From positions 1 to 64,000 of the forward strand of contig JBCCBV010000004.1 of NCBI GenBank assembly GCA_039033855.1: a stretch of 64,000 nt of DNA, written 5' to 3'. Of the stretch, positions 51,031 to 59,445 are shown one piece after another. The DNA is from JBCCBV01 sp039033855 (lineage in GTDB: Bacteria; Planctomycetota; Phycisphaerae; Phycisphaerales; Phycisphaeraceae). The position numbers were made by a program, and so were the translations under genes. The notes under the pieces were generated by a model that had not been told where the DNA came from, searched no databases, and was given only the letters and a program-made list of their open reading frames with translations. Position 1 is the stretch's first letter; the number at the start of each line of letters is the position of its first letter.

Positions 51031-51660
51031 AAATCACACCTGATAGGACGACCCTCGAGCGCAGCAATACAGCCGGCCGAAGCGGTGCGACGCAATCAGG
51101 CGGCCGACGAGGCGCGCCCTCTTTTTTTCCGCTCCCGCGCCGCTGGGTCAGCGGGCGAAAACACGCCGAGCACCGGAGTCCCCACCCTTCGGCTCGACCC
51201 CATAGAGCTACCACCGCCCTCGGCCAGGGTCAAGCCCTAATTTCGGTAAGTGGGGCAAGAAACTCGCCCGCTTGGTCAAAAGACCCTTGACCGCGGCGCG
51301 GGCCGTCGGTAGCGTCGGTGCAAGGAAAAGTTCCGGGGTTTCTCAGCGCACAAGAACCGAGGTCGCGGCCTGACCCGTGCATACTCGGTGAGCATCGCCG
51401 TCCTCCGCACTCTTGCGGGGCGTTTCGGTGTCGGCCCGCCCTCGCTCGGCCGACCCACACGACGACGCTTGTGAACCCCACAGCCAAGTCTTCATAACGC
51501 CCGGGCGGCATCTTTCCCACTTGCATCCGGCCGGGCTCGATGAACAGTTCATCCGCCCGGCAGTTGGCCGATCGCACAAGGCCCGCCTCGCCCGCTCCGC
51601 TTCGCCTGCTGCCCTTGCTCACCCGGGCCCAAAGCCCGCCTTCGGAGAAAGACAACCGCC
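51031..51660. other. 630-base gap with no recognised gene
   Basis: This stretch separates the M42 gene (minus) from the exported protein at 51661 (plus). Small open frames on both strands lack ribosome-binding sites and look like chance. A promoter-like TTGACC-17-TAGCGT lies at 51287-51315, which would leave a leader of about 340 bases before the next gene. I recognise no riboswitch or RNA family in it. Confidence 0.5.
51287..51315 (+). promoter_or_regulatory. Candidate promoter in the 51.0-51.7 kb gap
   Basis: TTGACC, a 17-base spacer and TAGCGT. If used, transcription begins near 51322 and reads towards the PEP-CTERM protein gene. Confidence 0.5.
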
Positions 51661-53031
51661 ATGATCCACACCCGCCGCCTCTTGACCGCTTCGCTCGCCC
51701 TGGCCGCCGCCGGCGTGATGGCCGGCCCCGCTGCCGCCCAGGACGTCGTCTTTATCGAAACCTTCGACGCCGCTGGCGGGACCGACTTCGACGGCTCCCC
51801 CCCCACCGTCGCCGAGATCGACGACCCCAACAACCCCGGCACCCTCATCCCCGCCACGCCCAACAGCGTCGTCGGCGGCGAGTACGTCATGGACCTGGGC
51901 CAGGGCGACGGCTTCGCCTTCGACGCCCAATTCGACGTGCCCGGCCTGGTCTTCGCACCCGGCACCAACGTCGTGGTCAGCACCGACTTCCAACTCCAGG
52001 CCTCCGGCGCCTCGTCGCTGCTGGACATCACCTTCGTCGGCGTCAACCTGTTCGGCCAAGGGCCCGACCCCCTCGCCGACGACTTCTGGACCTTCGGCGT
52101 CGATGAGGCCGGCGGGTTCGTCGCCCCGGCCTTCAACATCACCGAAATCGGCGCCGCCGACATCGAAGACTTCGCCTCCGGCGACTTCCCCTTCCCCTTC
52201 GACTTCGGCCTGACCGACCCCGATGTCGATGGCGTGGTCGACGACACGGTCTTCACCCTCACCGTCGATGCCACCATCAACACCAGCGGCTTCGACTTCA
52301 CCACCACCGTGTCCGACGACGACGGCAACTCCTTCTCCTTTGTTGAAACCGACCCGGTCAACGACTTTGTCTACGGCTCGTTCTTCGGCCTGTCCGGCGA
52401 CCGCTTCTCCGGCGGCGCGGCCGGCCCCGGCGAACTCACCCTCGAGTTCGATAACTTCTCGGTCGAAATCACCAACGGCGTCGCCGGCGACCTCAACGGC
52501 AACGGCGTGCAAGACCCAACCGACGTCGACACCATCGCCGCCGCCCTCGGTGCCCAAGTCGCCCCGTTCTTCGAAGGAGAAGGCATCGACCTCGACGGCG
52601 ACGGCGTTACCGGCGAGTTCTTCGACTTCGACCTGGTCGAGTTCGACGAAGTGACCGGCGACCCCATCGTCTCCACCCTCTTTGAGATCGACCGCGCCGA
52701 CGCGCTGCTCGACACCGACGCCGACTTCGCCATCACCCTGGCCGACCGCACGGCACTCGTGGAAGACGTCTTCGGCACCAACCTTTCCGACTTCAACCTC
52801 GACGGCGACGCCGACCTGCTCGACTTCGACATCCTGGCCAACAACTTCGGCACGTCCGGCGGATTCGGAGCCGGCGACGCCAACGGCGACGGCGTGGTCG
52901 ACCTGCTCGACTTCGACACCCTCGCCGGGCTGTTTGGCACGTCGGGCCCGCCCGCGGCCGTGCCCGAACCCGCCTCCTTTGCGCTGCTGCTCTGCGCCGG
53001 CACCGCCACCCTCCGGCGACGCCGCGGATGA
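51661..53031 (+). CDS. Exported protein with dockerin-like repeats and PEP-CTERM tail, function unknown
   Basis: This 456-residue protein has a signal peptide ending near AAAQD (residue 28) and a beta-rich domain of about 250 residues (jelly-roll-like strands such as VFIETFDAAGGTDFDG, GELTLEFDNFSVEI). Acidic calcium-loop segments follow: DLNGNGVQDPTDVD near residue 280, a helical segment with DLDGDGVTGEFFDFD, then two clear repeats DFNLDGDADLLDFD and DANGDGVVDLLDFD near residues 378-425. The end is VPEPAS-hydrophobic-RRRRG. GGAGA lies about ten bases before ATG 51661. It sits between the peptidase pair and the arginine catabolism operon, on the plus strand, and is closed by a terminator. The first domain may bind carbohydrate, by general appearance only. 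Confidence 0.85.
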   Translation: MIHTRRLLTASLALAAAGVMAGPAAAQDVVFIETFDAAGGTDFDGSPPTVAEIDDPNNPGTLIPATPNSVVGGEYVMDLGQGDGFAFDAQFDVPGLVFAPGTNVVVSTDFQLQASGASSLLDITFVGVNLFGQGPDPLADDFWTFGVDEAGGFVAPAFNITEIGAADIEDFASGDFPFPFDFGLTDPDVDGVVDDTVFTLTVDATINTSGFDFTTTVSDDDGNSFSFVETDPVNDFVYGSFFGLSGDRFSGGAAGPGELTLEFDNFSVEITNGVAGDLNGNGVQDPTDVDTIAAALGAQVAPFFEGEGIDLDGDGVTGEFFDFDLVEFDEVTGDPIVSTLFEIDRADALLDTDADFAITLADRTALVEDVFGTNLSDFNLDGDADLLDFDILANNFGTSGGFGAGDANGDGVVDLLDFDTLAGLFGTSGPPAAVPEPASFALLLCAGTATLRRRRG

Positions 53032-53086
53032 TCGACCCGTCCGCCACGCAACCCAGGACATCGGCGGGGACACCCGCCCTCATCTT

Positions 53087-53125
53087 TACGCCCGCTCGGT
53101 CAACACCGGGTGGGCGTATTCTTTT
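53087..53125 (+). terminator. Intrinsic terminator after the exported protein gene
   Basis: A 14-bp stem (53087-53100 with 53105-53118, two G-T wobbles) encloses the loop CAAC and is followed by TTCTTTT. It separates the exported protein from the M20-ast operon. Part of it (TATTCT) could also read as a -10 box for that operon. Confidence 0.72.
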
Positions 53126-53173
53126 GACCCGTACCCGAAATCCGCCGCAGACCACCGAAAGGTTCGTCGACGC

Positions 53174-54469
53174 GTGAACCCCGACCCGCCGTATCTCGAA
53201 ATCGACGCCGCGCGCCCGTCGTCGAAAGCCATGGCCGAACAGGTCGCCCGGTGGTGCGCCATCAATTCCGGCTCGTGGAATGCCACCGGCCTCGGCGAGA
53301 TGGCGGAAACACTCACGCAGGAACTTACACAGACCTTCGATCAAACCCCAGAGCACATCGAGCTCGAACCCTTGCAACGCGTGAAAGACTCTGGCGATAT
53401 TGAGCGCATCGACACCGGACCCGTCCTGGTGCTCCGGCGCAGACCGGACGCAGAACGCAAGGTCCTGCTCGGCATCCACTACGACACCGTCTTCGCACCC
53501 GACAATCCATTCCAAACCGTCCGCCAGGCGGGCGAAACACTCCACGGCCCGGGCGTGGCCGACGCCAAGGGCGGCATCGCCGTCATGCTGGCTGCATTGA
53601 GCGCGTTTGAAGCGTCGCCCTTGGCCGAATCACTCGGCTGGACGCTGTTCTTGAACCCGGACGAAGAGGTCGGCTCGCTGTCTTCGCTTCCGGTCATGCG
53701 AGCGCTCGCGCCCGAGCACGACTTCGGCCTGCTCTTCGAACCGGCGTTGCCCGACGGATCGCTCATCGACATCCGAAAAGGCTCGGGCAACTTCGACCTG
53801 GTGATGCACGGCGCCGCCGCCCACGCCGGGCGCGAGTTCGAGCAAGGCCGCAACGCCGTCGCCGCGCTCGCCCAGGCGCTCGCTGAAATCGCGCAGCTCA
53901 CCGACCTGCACAAAGGCGTCACCGTGAACGTCGCCCGCGTGACCGGCGGCGGCCCGGCCAACGTGGTCCCCGACCTGGCCTTGGGAACCTTTAACGTCCG
54001 GGCCGCAAACCCCGCCGACGTCGAACCCGCGCTCGTACGGGTCCGCGCCGCCGCTAAGCAAGCCGCCGAGCGTTACGGCTGCACGCACGAGCTCTACGGC
54101 GCCTTCACCAGTCCGCCCAAAACCGACACCCCGGGCCTGCGCACGCTCGTTGAACAGACTCAGGCTGCCGGGCGTTCGCTGGGTGTCGAACTCCACGTGC
54201 AATCGTCCGGCGGGGTGTGCGACGGCAACAAGCTCGCCGGCGCCGGGCTGCCCACCCTTGACACGCTTGGGCCGATCGGCGCGGGCCTGCACAGCGATCG
54301 CGAATCGCTCGACCTCACCAGCCTCGCCCCCCGCGCAAGGCTGGCGGCCGAGGTCCTCTGCCGATACGCCCAGGGGTTCTTTGAACCCCCCGAGCGCACC
54401 CCGATCTTCGAACAGACACACGGCCCAGACCCCACCCCGGCCGCGACGCCCACCGGAACCGCACCGTGA
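53174..54469 (+). CDS. M20-family amidohydrolase/peptidase in the arginine succinyltransferase operon
   Basis: This 431-residue enzyme belongs to the M20 family (carboxypeptidase G2, ArgE, DapE). Zinc and catalytic residues are in GIHYDTVF near residue 100, GPGVADAKGG near residue 127, NPDEEVGS near residue 162, FEPALPDGS near residue 190 and LHSDRESLDL near residue 375. GTG 53174 is the start, with GAAAGG upstream; the frame before it is shadow. It overlaps astA by four bases. The AST pathway needs a desuccinylase for N-succinylglutamate (normally AstE, an M14-like enzyme). This hydrolase is well placed to do that job, since M20 enzymes include N-succinyl and N-acyl amino acid hydrolases; this is inference. 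Confidence 0.85.
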   Translation: MNPDPPYLEIDAARPSSKAMAEQVARWCAINSGSWNATGLGEMAETLTQELTQTFDQTPEHIELEPLQRVKDSGDIERIDTGPVLVLRRRPDAERKVLLGIHYDTVFAPDNPFQTVRQAGETLHGPGVADAKGGIAVMLAALSAFEASPLAESLGWTLFLNPDEEVGSLSSLPVMRALAPEHDFGLLFEPALPDGSLIDIRKGSGNFDLVMHGAAAHAGREFEQGRNAVAALAQALAEIAQLTDLHKGVTVNVARVTGGGPANVVPDLALGTFNVRAANPADVEPALVRVRAAAKQAAERYGCTHELYGAFTSPPKTDTPGLRTLVEQTQAAGRSLGVELHVQSSGGVCDGNKLAGAGLPTLDTLGPIGAGLHSDRESLDLTSLAPRARLAAEVLCRYAQGFFEPPERTPIFEQTHGPDPTPAATPTGTAP

Positions 54470-55539
54470 CCCACGTCCGCCAAGCCACCCCTGACGACCG
54501 CGACGGCCTGGTCGAGCTCGCCCGCGCCGCCGGCTACGGCTTCACCACCCTCAGCCCCGACCCCGACCGCATCGCACAGCGGCTCGACGCCGACGCCCAA
54601 CGCACCCGCCCGCTGCTGGTGCTCGAAGACCCCGCATCACCCGGCGAAATCCTCGGCTGTGCCGGCATGTTCACCCGCGTCGGCGACCCGGTCCGCGTCG
54701 AACCCTTCTACGCCTACCGCCTCGAAAAGAGCATCCACCAGAGCGCCCGGCTCGACGTCCGCACCGAGGTCGACGCCCTGCACCTGGTCGCCCAGTACGA
54801 CGGCCCCAGCGAGGTCGGCACCCTCCTGCTCCGCCCCGACCGGCGCGGCGGAGGCCTCGGGCGGCTGCTCAGCCTCTCGCGTTTCCTCTACATCGCGTCC
54901 CGGCGGGAGCAGTTCCAGCGCCACGTCATCGCCGAGCTGCGCGGCATTGTCGACGAGCGCGGACATTCTCCGTTTTGGGAGGGTCTTGGAAGACACTTTT
55001 TTCAGGTGGAGTACGACGTGGCCGACCGGCTGTCCGCCGTGGACAAGCAGTTCATCGCCGAGTTGATGCCGCGCCATCCCATCTACCTGCCCGTGCTGCC
55101 CAAGGCCGCCCGCCACGCCGTAGGCCGGGTCCACCCCGACACCGCGCCCGCCAAGCGGTTGCTCGAAGCCGAGGGCTTCCACTCCGCTGGCATGGTCGAC
55201 ATCTTCGACGCCGGCCCGATCTTGTGGTGCGATATCGAGGCCCTGCGCACCGTGCGCGAAAGCCGCGTCGGCCCCGCCCAACCCGCCGACGACCCCGGCC
55301 GCGACGCCGCGCCCACGCTGATCGCCTCCGCCGAGGGCCCGTTTGTTGGCGTGCTCGCCCCCGCCCGATGGCAAGGCGAAACGCTGCACGCCCCCGCCCA
55401 AGCCCTGGCTACCGTCGCCGCCCACGGCGCCGCCACGGTGCTCGCCGCCCCCGCCAAGGCCAACCCTCTGCTGTCCCGCTCCGACGACCCGCCAACCGAC
55501 GCGCTGTCGTCCATCCTCCCCCTGTCGAGTCACGCATGA
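54466..55539 (+). CDS. astA: Arginine N-succinyltransferase
   Basis: AstA transfers succinate from succinyl-CoA to arginine, the first step of the ammonia-producing arginine succinyltransferase pathway. Typical segments are VRQATPDDRDGLVELA at the start, VGTLLLRPDRRGGGLGRLLSLSRFL near residues 122-145 (as LLRPDRRGGGLGRLLSLSRF), FWEGLGRHFF near residue 170 and MPRHPIYLPVLP near residue 200, then VDIFDAGPILWCDI. The length of 357 residues is normal. GTG 54466 overlaps the upstream stop as GTGA, and the stop overlaps the astD start as ATGA. Confidence 0.94.
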   Translation: MTHVRQATPDDRDGLVELARAAGYGFTTLSPDPDRIAQRLDADAQRTRPLLVLEDPASPGEILGCAGMFTRVGDPVRVEPFYAYRLEKSIHQSARLDVRTEVDALHLVAQYDGPSEVGTLLLRPDRRGGGLGRLLSLSRFLYIASRREQFQRHVIAELRGIVDERGHSPFWEGLGRHFFQVEYDVADRLSAVDKQFIAELMPRHPIYLPVLPKAARHAVGRVHPDTAPAKRLLEAEGFHSAGMVDIFDAGPILWCDIEALRTVRESRVGPAQPADDPGRDAAPTLIASAEGPFVGVLAPARWQGETLHAPAQALATVAAHGAATVLAAPAKANPLLSRSDDPPTDALSSILPLSSHA

Positions 55540-57020
55540 CCCGCGTCCCATCGCCCCCGAGCCCGCACGCCGTAAACCAATCCGACGAAGTGATCTCCCT
55601 GAACCCCGCTACCGGCGAGGTCGTCGCCACGTTCCCCGCCACCGCAACCGCCGACGCAGAGCACATCGTGGCCAAAGCCCGGCAGGCCCACGTCGCTTGG
55701 CGCGAGGCGCCCGTCGATGAGCGCATCGCCTTGATCGAGCGCTTTGCCCAATACGTCGAAGAACACCTCGATGCGCTCACCCAGCACATCTCCGACGAGG
55801 TCGGCAAACCCCGGTGGGAAGCCGCGACGGAAGCCAAGGCCGTGGTCGGCAAAGCCGCGCTCGCCATCCGGGCGCACCGGGAACTGCGCTCGTCCGACCC
55901 GATCGAGATGCCCGGCGCCACGGGCCAACGCGCCCTGGTCCCGCTGGGCGTGGCGCTCGTGCTCGGGCCGTTCAACTTCCCCGCACACCTGGCCAACGGG
56001 CAGGCGCTGCCCGCGCTGGTCGCCGGCAACGCCGTGGTCTTCAAGCCCAGCGAGAAGGCACCCGCCACCGGGCAATGGCTGGCCGACGCCTGGGCCCGGG
56101 CCACCGGCAGGCCTGAGGTCTTCCAAGTCGTCCACGGCGGGCGCGAGCTGGCCGAAGCCCTGATCGACGCCGACATCGACGCCGTGCTGTTCACCGGCGG
56201 CGAACCCGCCGGCCGGGCCATCCATCGCCGCCTCGCCGGGCGGCCCGAGGTTCTGCTCGCTCTCGAGCTCGGCGGCAACGCCCCCATCGTCATCCACCCC
56301 GACGCCGACCCCGACGCGGCCGCGTTCCAAACCCTCGTCTCGGCATACGCCACGTCCGGACAGCGCTGCACCTGCGCCCGCCGGATGATCGTGGTCGAAG
56401 GCTCCGCCGGCGCCCGCGGCGTCGACCGCTTGCTCAGCCTGCTGCCCGGCGTGTCGATCGGCCCGCCTTCGCAAGAACCCGAGCCTTACGCAGGACCGCT
56501 CATCGACGATCGTGCCGGCCAGAACGTGCTCGACTTCCAGCAGCGACTCATCGACGCCGGCGGAAAGCCCCTCGCCCGCTGCACACCTTTGCATGGCCAA
56601 ACCAACCTGCTCTCGCCCGGCGTGATCGACGTCACGAGCCTGTCCGCCGACGAGCGCGGCGATGAGGAAGTTTTCGGGCCGTTGCTTCAGGTCATCCGGG
56701 TGAAGGACCTCGACGCCGCGTACCAAGAAGCCGACTGCACACGTTTTGGACTGGCCGCAAGCCTGATCGGAGGGTCCGAGGCCGACTTCGAGCGCTTCCG
56801 CCAACGCGTCCGCGCCGGCGTGCTCAACTGGAACGGCCCCACCACCGGCGCGTCCGGGGTGCTCCCGTTCGGCGGTCTCAAAAGCTCGGGCAACCACCGC
56901 GCCGCCGGCTACGCCATGGCCCACCACGTCAACGACGAAGCCGCCGAGGTCCGACGTCCTGCGCTCGCCCGACCTGCTTCCTGGCCCACCGGCATCACCC
57001 CGCCGGACGACCAACCGTGA
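55536..57020 (+). CDS. astD: Succinylglutamate-semialdehyde dehydrogenase
   Basis: AstD oxidises N-succinylglutamate semialdehyde to N-succinylglutamate with NAD. Aldehyde dehydrogenase motifs are GPFNFPAHLANG near residue 147, the catalytic glutamate in LELGGNAPIVI near residue 245 and the catalytic cysteine in SGQRCTCARR near residue 280. EEVFGPLLQVI and the ending LPFGGLKSSGNHR also fit. Length is 494 residues. ATG 55536 overlaps astA by four bases, and the stop overlaps the astB start as GTGA, so the operon is tightly coupled. Confidence 0.95.
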   Translation: MTRVPSPPSPHAVNQSDEVISLNPATGEVVATFPATATADAEHIVAKARQAHVAWREAPVDERIALIERFAQYVEEHLDALTQHISDEVGKPRWEAATEAKAVVGKAALAIRAHRELRSSDPIEMPGATGQRALVPLGVALVLGPFNFPAHLANGQALPALVAGNAVVFKPSEKAPATGQWLADAWARATGRPEVFQVVHGGRELAEALIDADIDAVLFTGGEPAGRAIHRRLAGRPEVLLALELGGNAPIVIHPDADPDAAAFQTLVSAYATSGQRCTCARRMIVVEGSAGARGVDRLLSLLPGVSIGPPSQEPEPYAGPLIDDRAGQNVLDFQQRLIDAGGKPLARCTPLHGQTNLLSPGVIDVTSLSADERGDEEVFGPLLQVIRVKDLDAAYQEADCTRFGLAASLIGGSEADFERFRQRVRAGVLNWNGPTTGASGVLPFGGLKSSGNHRAAGYAMAHHVNDEAAEVRRPALARPASWPTGITPPDDQP

Positions 57021-58405
57021 CCCGCGACCACGCCGCACAAGATAGCGCCCCACCGCGCTGCGCCGCCGAAGCCAACTTCGACGGGCTCGTCGGCCCCACG
57101 CACCACTACTTCAACATCGCCCCGGGCAACCGCGCTTCGGAAACCGGCCGGGGCGAGGCCTCGCAACCTCGCGCCGCGCTGCTGCAAGGCCTGGCCAAGG
57201 CGAGAACGCTGGCCGACCTCGGGCTGCCCCAGGCCGTGCTCCCGCCCAACCCGCGCCCCAACCTTGGGCTGCTGCGTGCCCTTGGATTCTCTGGGACGCT
57301 CGAGAACGTTCTGGACGGCGCCCGCCGGCACGCCCCGCACCTGCTCGGCACCGCGTGCTCGTCGGCGTTCATGTGGACCGCCAACGCCGGAACCGTGGCG
57401 CCCTCGGCCGACACCCCCGACGGGCGCTTGCGCATCACCCCGGCCAACCTGTCGTCTGCCGTGCACCGCTGGCAAGAGCACGCCTCGACCGCCGCGGCTT
57501 TGCGCGCCATCTTTCATGACCCCGAACACTTCGAGGTGCTCGATCCGCTACCCACCGCGCGCGACACGCCCGACGAAGGCGCCGCCAACCACTCGCGCTT
57601 CTCCGCCGAGCCCGCCGGACCGGGCGTCCACCACTTTGTCTACGGCGTCGACTTGGCGAACCCGGACACACCCCGGCCGCAGCGCTACCACGCCCGCCAG
57701 ACCCGCGCCGCGTCGGAAGCCGTCGCCCGGCGCCACGGGCTGGCCCCCGAGCGTTGCGTCTTCACCCAGCAAAGCCCCGTCGCCATCGACGCCGGCGTGT
57801 TCCACAACGACGTCATCGCCGTCGGCGGGCGCGAGACCCTGCTCCTGCACGAAGACGCCTTCCTCGATCAAAACCGCGCAATCGATCAGCTTGTACAAAC
57901 CGTCGAACAACAGCTCGGCGTGACCTTGCGCATCGGCCTGGCCGAGCGACAAGCCCTGCCGTTAGAAGAGGCCGTCCGCACGTATCTGTTCAACAGCCAA
58001 CTCGTCACGCCGCCCGGCCAAACCCGCCCGACCCTGGTCTGCCCCACCGAGTGCGAAGCCTCGCCCGGCTGCCGATCCGTTATCGAACGATGGACCGACG
58101 CCGGCGTCATCGCCGGCGCGCTCTATGTCGACGTACGCCAGTCCATGAAGAACGGCGGCGGACCCGCCTGCCTGCGATTGCGCGTCGAGATGACCGCCGA
58201 AGAGCAAGTCGTCGTCGCGCCCGGCGTGTGGCTCACCCCCGACCTCCACAACCGGCTGACCGCCTGGGCCGAGCGCTATTACCCCGAGTCGGTGGTGCTC
58301 GACGACCTGGCCGACCCGGCCATGGCCCGCAACGCGCTCGACGCCGTGGACGAGCTCACCCGCAACGTCCTCAGACTGGGCGACGTGTTCGACGTCGAGC
58401 GATAG
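57017..58405 (+). CDS. astB: N-succinylarginine dihydrolase
   Basis: AstB hydrolyses N-succinylarginine to N-succinylornithine, ammonia and carbon dioxide. EANFDGLVGPTHHYFNI opens the protein (here GLVGPTHHYFN), and the catalytic residues are visible as EGAANHSRF near residue 195 (His), VFHNDVIAVGG near residue 255 (His) and NGGGPACLRLRV near residue 378 (Cys). Length of 462 residues is slightly longer than the E. coli enzyme. GTG 57017 overlaps astD. astC (the aminotransferase) and astE are not in the window; ArgD-type aminotransferases can replace AstC. Confidence 0.95.
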   Translation: MTRDHAAQDSAPPRCAAEANFDGLVGPTHHYFNIAPGNRASETGRGEASQPRAALLQGLAKARTLADLGLPQAVLPPNPRPNLGLLRALGFSGTLENVLDGARRHAPHLLGTACSSAFMWTANAGTVAPSADTPDGRLRITPANLSSAVHRWQEHASTAAALRAIFHDPEHFEVLDPLPTARDTPDEGAANHSRFSAEPAGPGVHHFVYGVDLANPDTPRPQRYHARQTRAASEAVARRHGLAPERCVFTQQSPVAIDAGVFHNDVIAVGGRETLLLHEDAFLDQNRAIDQLVQTVEQQLGVTLRIGLAERQALPLEEAVRTYLFNSQLVTPPGQTRPTLVCPTECEASPGCRSVIERWTDAGVIAGALYVDVRQSMKNGGGPACLRLRVEMTAEEQVVVAPGVWLTPDLHNRLTAWAERYYPESVVLDDLADPAMARNALDAVDELTRNVLRLGDVFDVER

Positions 58406-58535
58406 CCGGACCGTTGCGCGAGGCTGCCTCACAGTATTCTTGAAAAGTCGAGCCGGTCGGTTTGGCTTTGCAAGCAACGCGATTGCGCGCTTTGCGGCGG
58501 CTTCTCTGTTTTCCGGCTGTTCCGGGGCGTCGCAC

Positions 58536-58573
58536 GAAAAAGGGTGAGCCGGCACGGGACCGGGCTCACCCTT
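58536..58573 (-). terminator. Intrinsic terminator of the dsbD-redoxin unit
   Basis: AAGGGTGAGCC (58540-58550) and GGCTCACCCTT (58563-58573) pair perfectly over 11 bases. On the minus strand the stem is followed by a run of T residues (complement of GAAAAA at 58535-58540). It lies 42 bases after the redoxin stop and 130 bases after astB, so it may also help end the ast transcript. Confidence 0.82.
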
Positions 58574-58614
58574 CAAAAGAACATCCGACTACACGAGCCG
58601 TTCGGCTCTCCGGC

Positions 58615-59322
58615 TTATTGAGCGTACTTCACGCTGCAGCCGTACTGGTCGGTCGATTGCAGCAGCGCCGCGTCGAGGACCACCTGCACGTAGTTGGTGG
58701 CGCTGGGGATCGCGTCGGGGCTGGCCGAGCTGTCGCTGTCGATCGCGCCTTGGTAGATCAGCTTGCCGTCGGGGTTGATGATGTACATGTGCGGCGTGGT
58801 CGTAGCGCCGTACGCCTGACCCACCGCGCCGTCGTCGTCCATCAAGATGGCGGTGGCGTTGATGCCCCAATCCGCGGCCTTGGCGGTCATGCCGGCGGCG
58901 TCGTAGTAGTTGCCGTGCTCGGGGTTCGTGCTCTGGATCGCCAGCCACACCACGCCCTGGTCGGCGTAGGCCTGCTGGAGTTCCTGCATCTTGCCCGAGG
59001 TATAGAACTTCTTCACGAATGGGCAGTCGGGGTTGAACCACTCGAGCACCACGTGCTTGCCGGCAAAGTCGCCGAGCGAATGCGCGTTGCCCGCCGACGA
59101 CGTCAGCGTGAAGTCCGGAGCCACAGGCAGCCCGGCCGTGGGCGCTTCATTGAAGGCCACCTCGGCGGTGGGCTCGGCCTTGGCGTCGCAGCTGCAGTCG
59201 GTGCACGATGCGCCCTCGGCGTATTCGTCGCCGGCCAGCGCCACACGATCCGAGAAGCCAAAGGTCGCCAGCGCAACGAGCGCAACAGCAATAGCCAGTC
59301 CAGAAGTCCAGCGAAGTTTCAT
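58615..59322 (-). CDS. Exported redoxin with a single active-site cysteine
   Basis: This 235-residue thioredoxin-fold protein starts at ATG 59322, with GGAG eight bases upstream, and has a signal peptide ending near VALAG (residue 30). CTDCSC follows in the mature N-terminus. The redoxin domain shows APDFTLTSSAGNAHSLGDF near residue 68 (in part APDFTLTSS) and the active site EWFNPDCPFVKKFY near residue 97. The motif has one cysteine in DCPF rather than CxxC, like peroxiredoxins and the thioredoxin-like 'DCPFVKK' group common in planctomycetes. TTPHMYIIN supplies the cis-proline. It is downstream of a DsbD-type reductase and is probably its partner in envelope redox chemistry. Confidence 0.85.
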   Translation of the reverse strand: MKLRWTSGLAIAVALVALATFGFSDRVALAGDEYAEGASCTDCSCDAKAEPTAEVAFNEAPTAGLPVAPDFTLTSSAGNAHSLGDFAGKHVVLEWFNPDCPFVKKFYTSGKMQELQQAYADQGVVWLAIQSTNPEHGNYYDAAGMTAKAADWGINATAILMDDDGAVGQAYGATTTPHMYIINPDGKLIYQGAIDSDSSASPDAIPSATNYVQVVLDAALLQSTDQYGCSVKYAQ

Positions 59323-59445
59323 GACATGCTCCATCAAAAAGAAAAGGGGTGAGAGTTTCGAGTCACAACGCGTTCAGGTCCCGGAAATACAGCTGCGCAA
59401 GCAATCCGAGTGCGCAGAGCAACGTGCCGTTGTTACGCCCATAGA

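Noticed and set aside
51540..51664. Small open frames just upstream of the 51661 gene
   Set aside because: They lack ribosome-binding sites and overlap the likely leader; the 51661 frame has a signal peptide and start.
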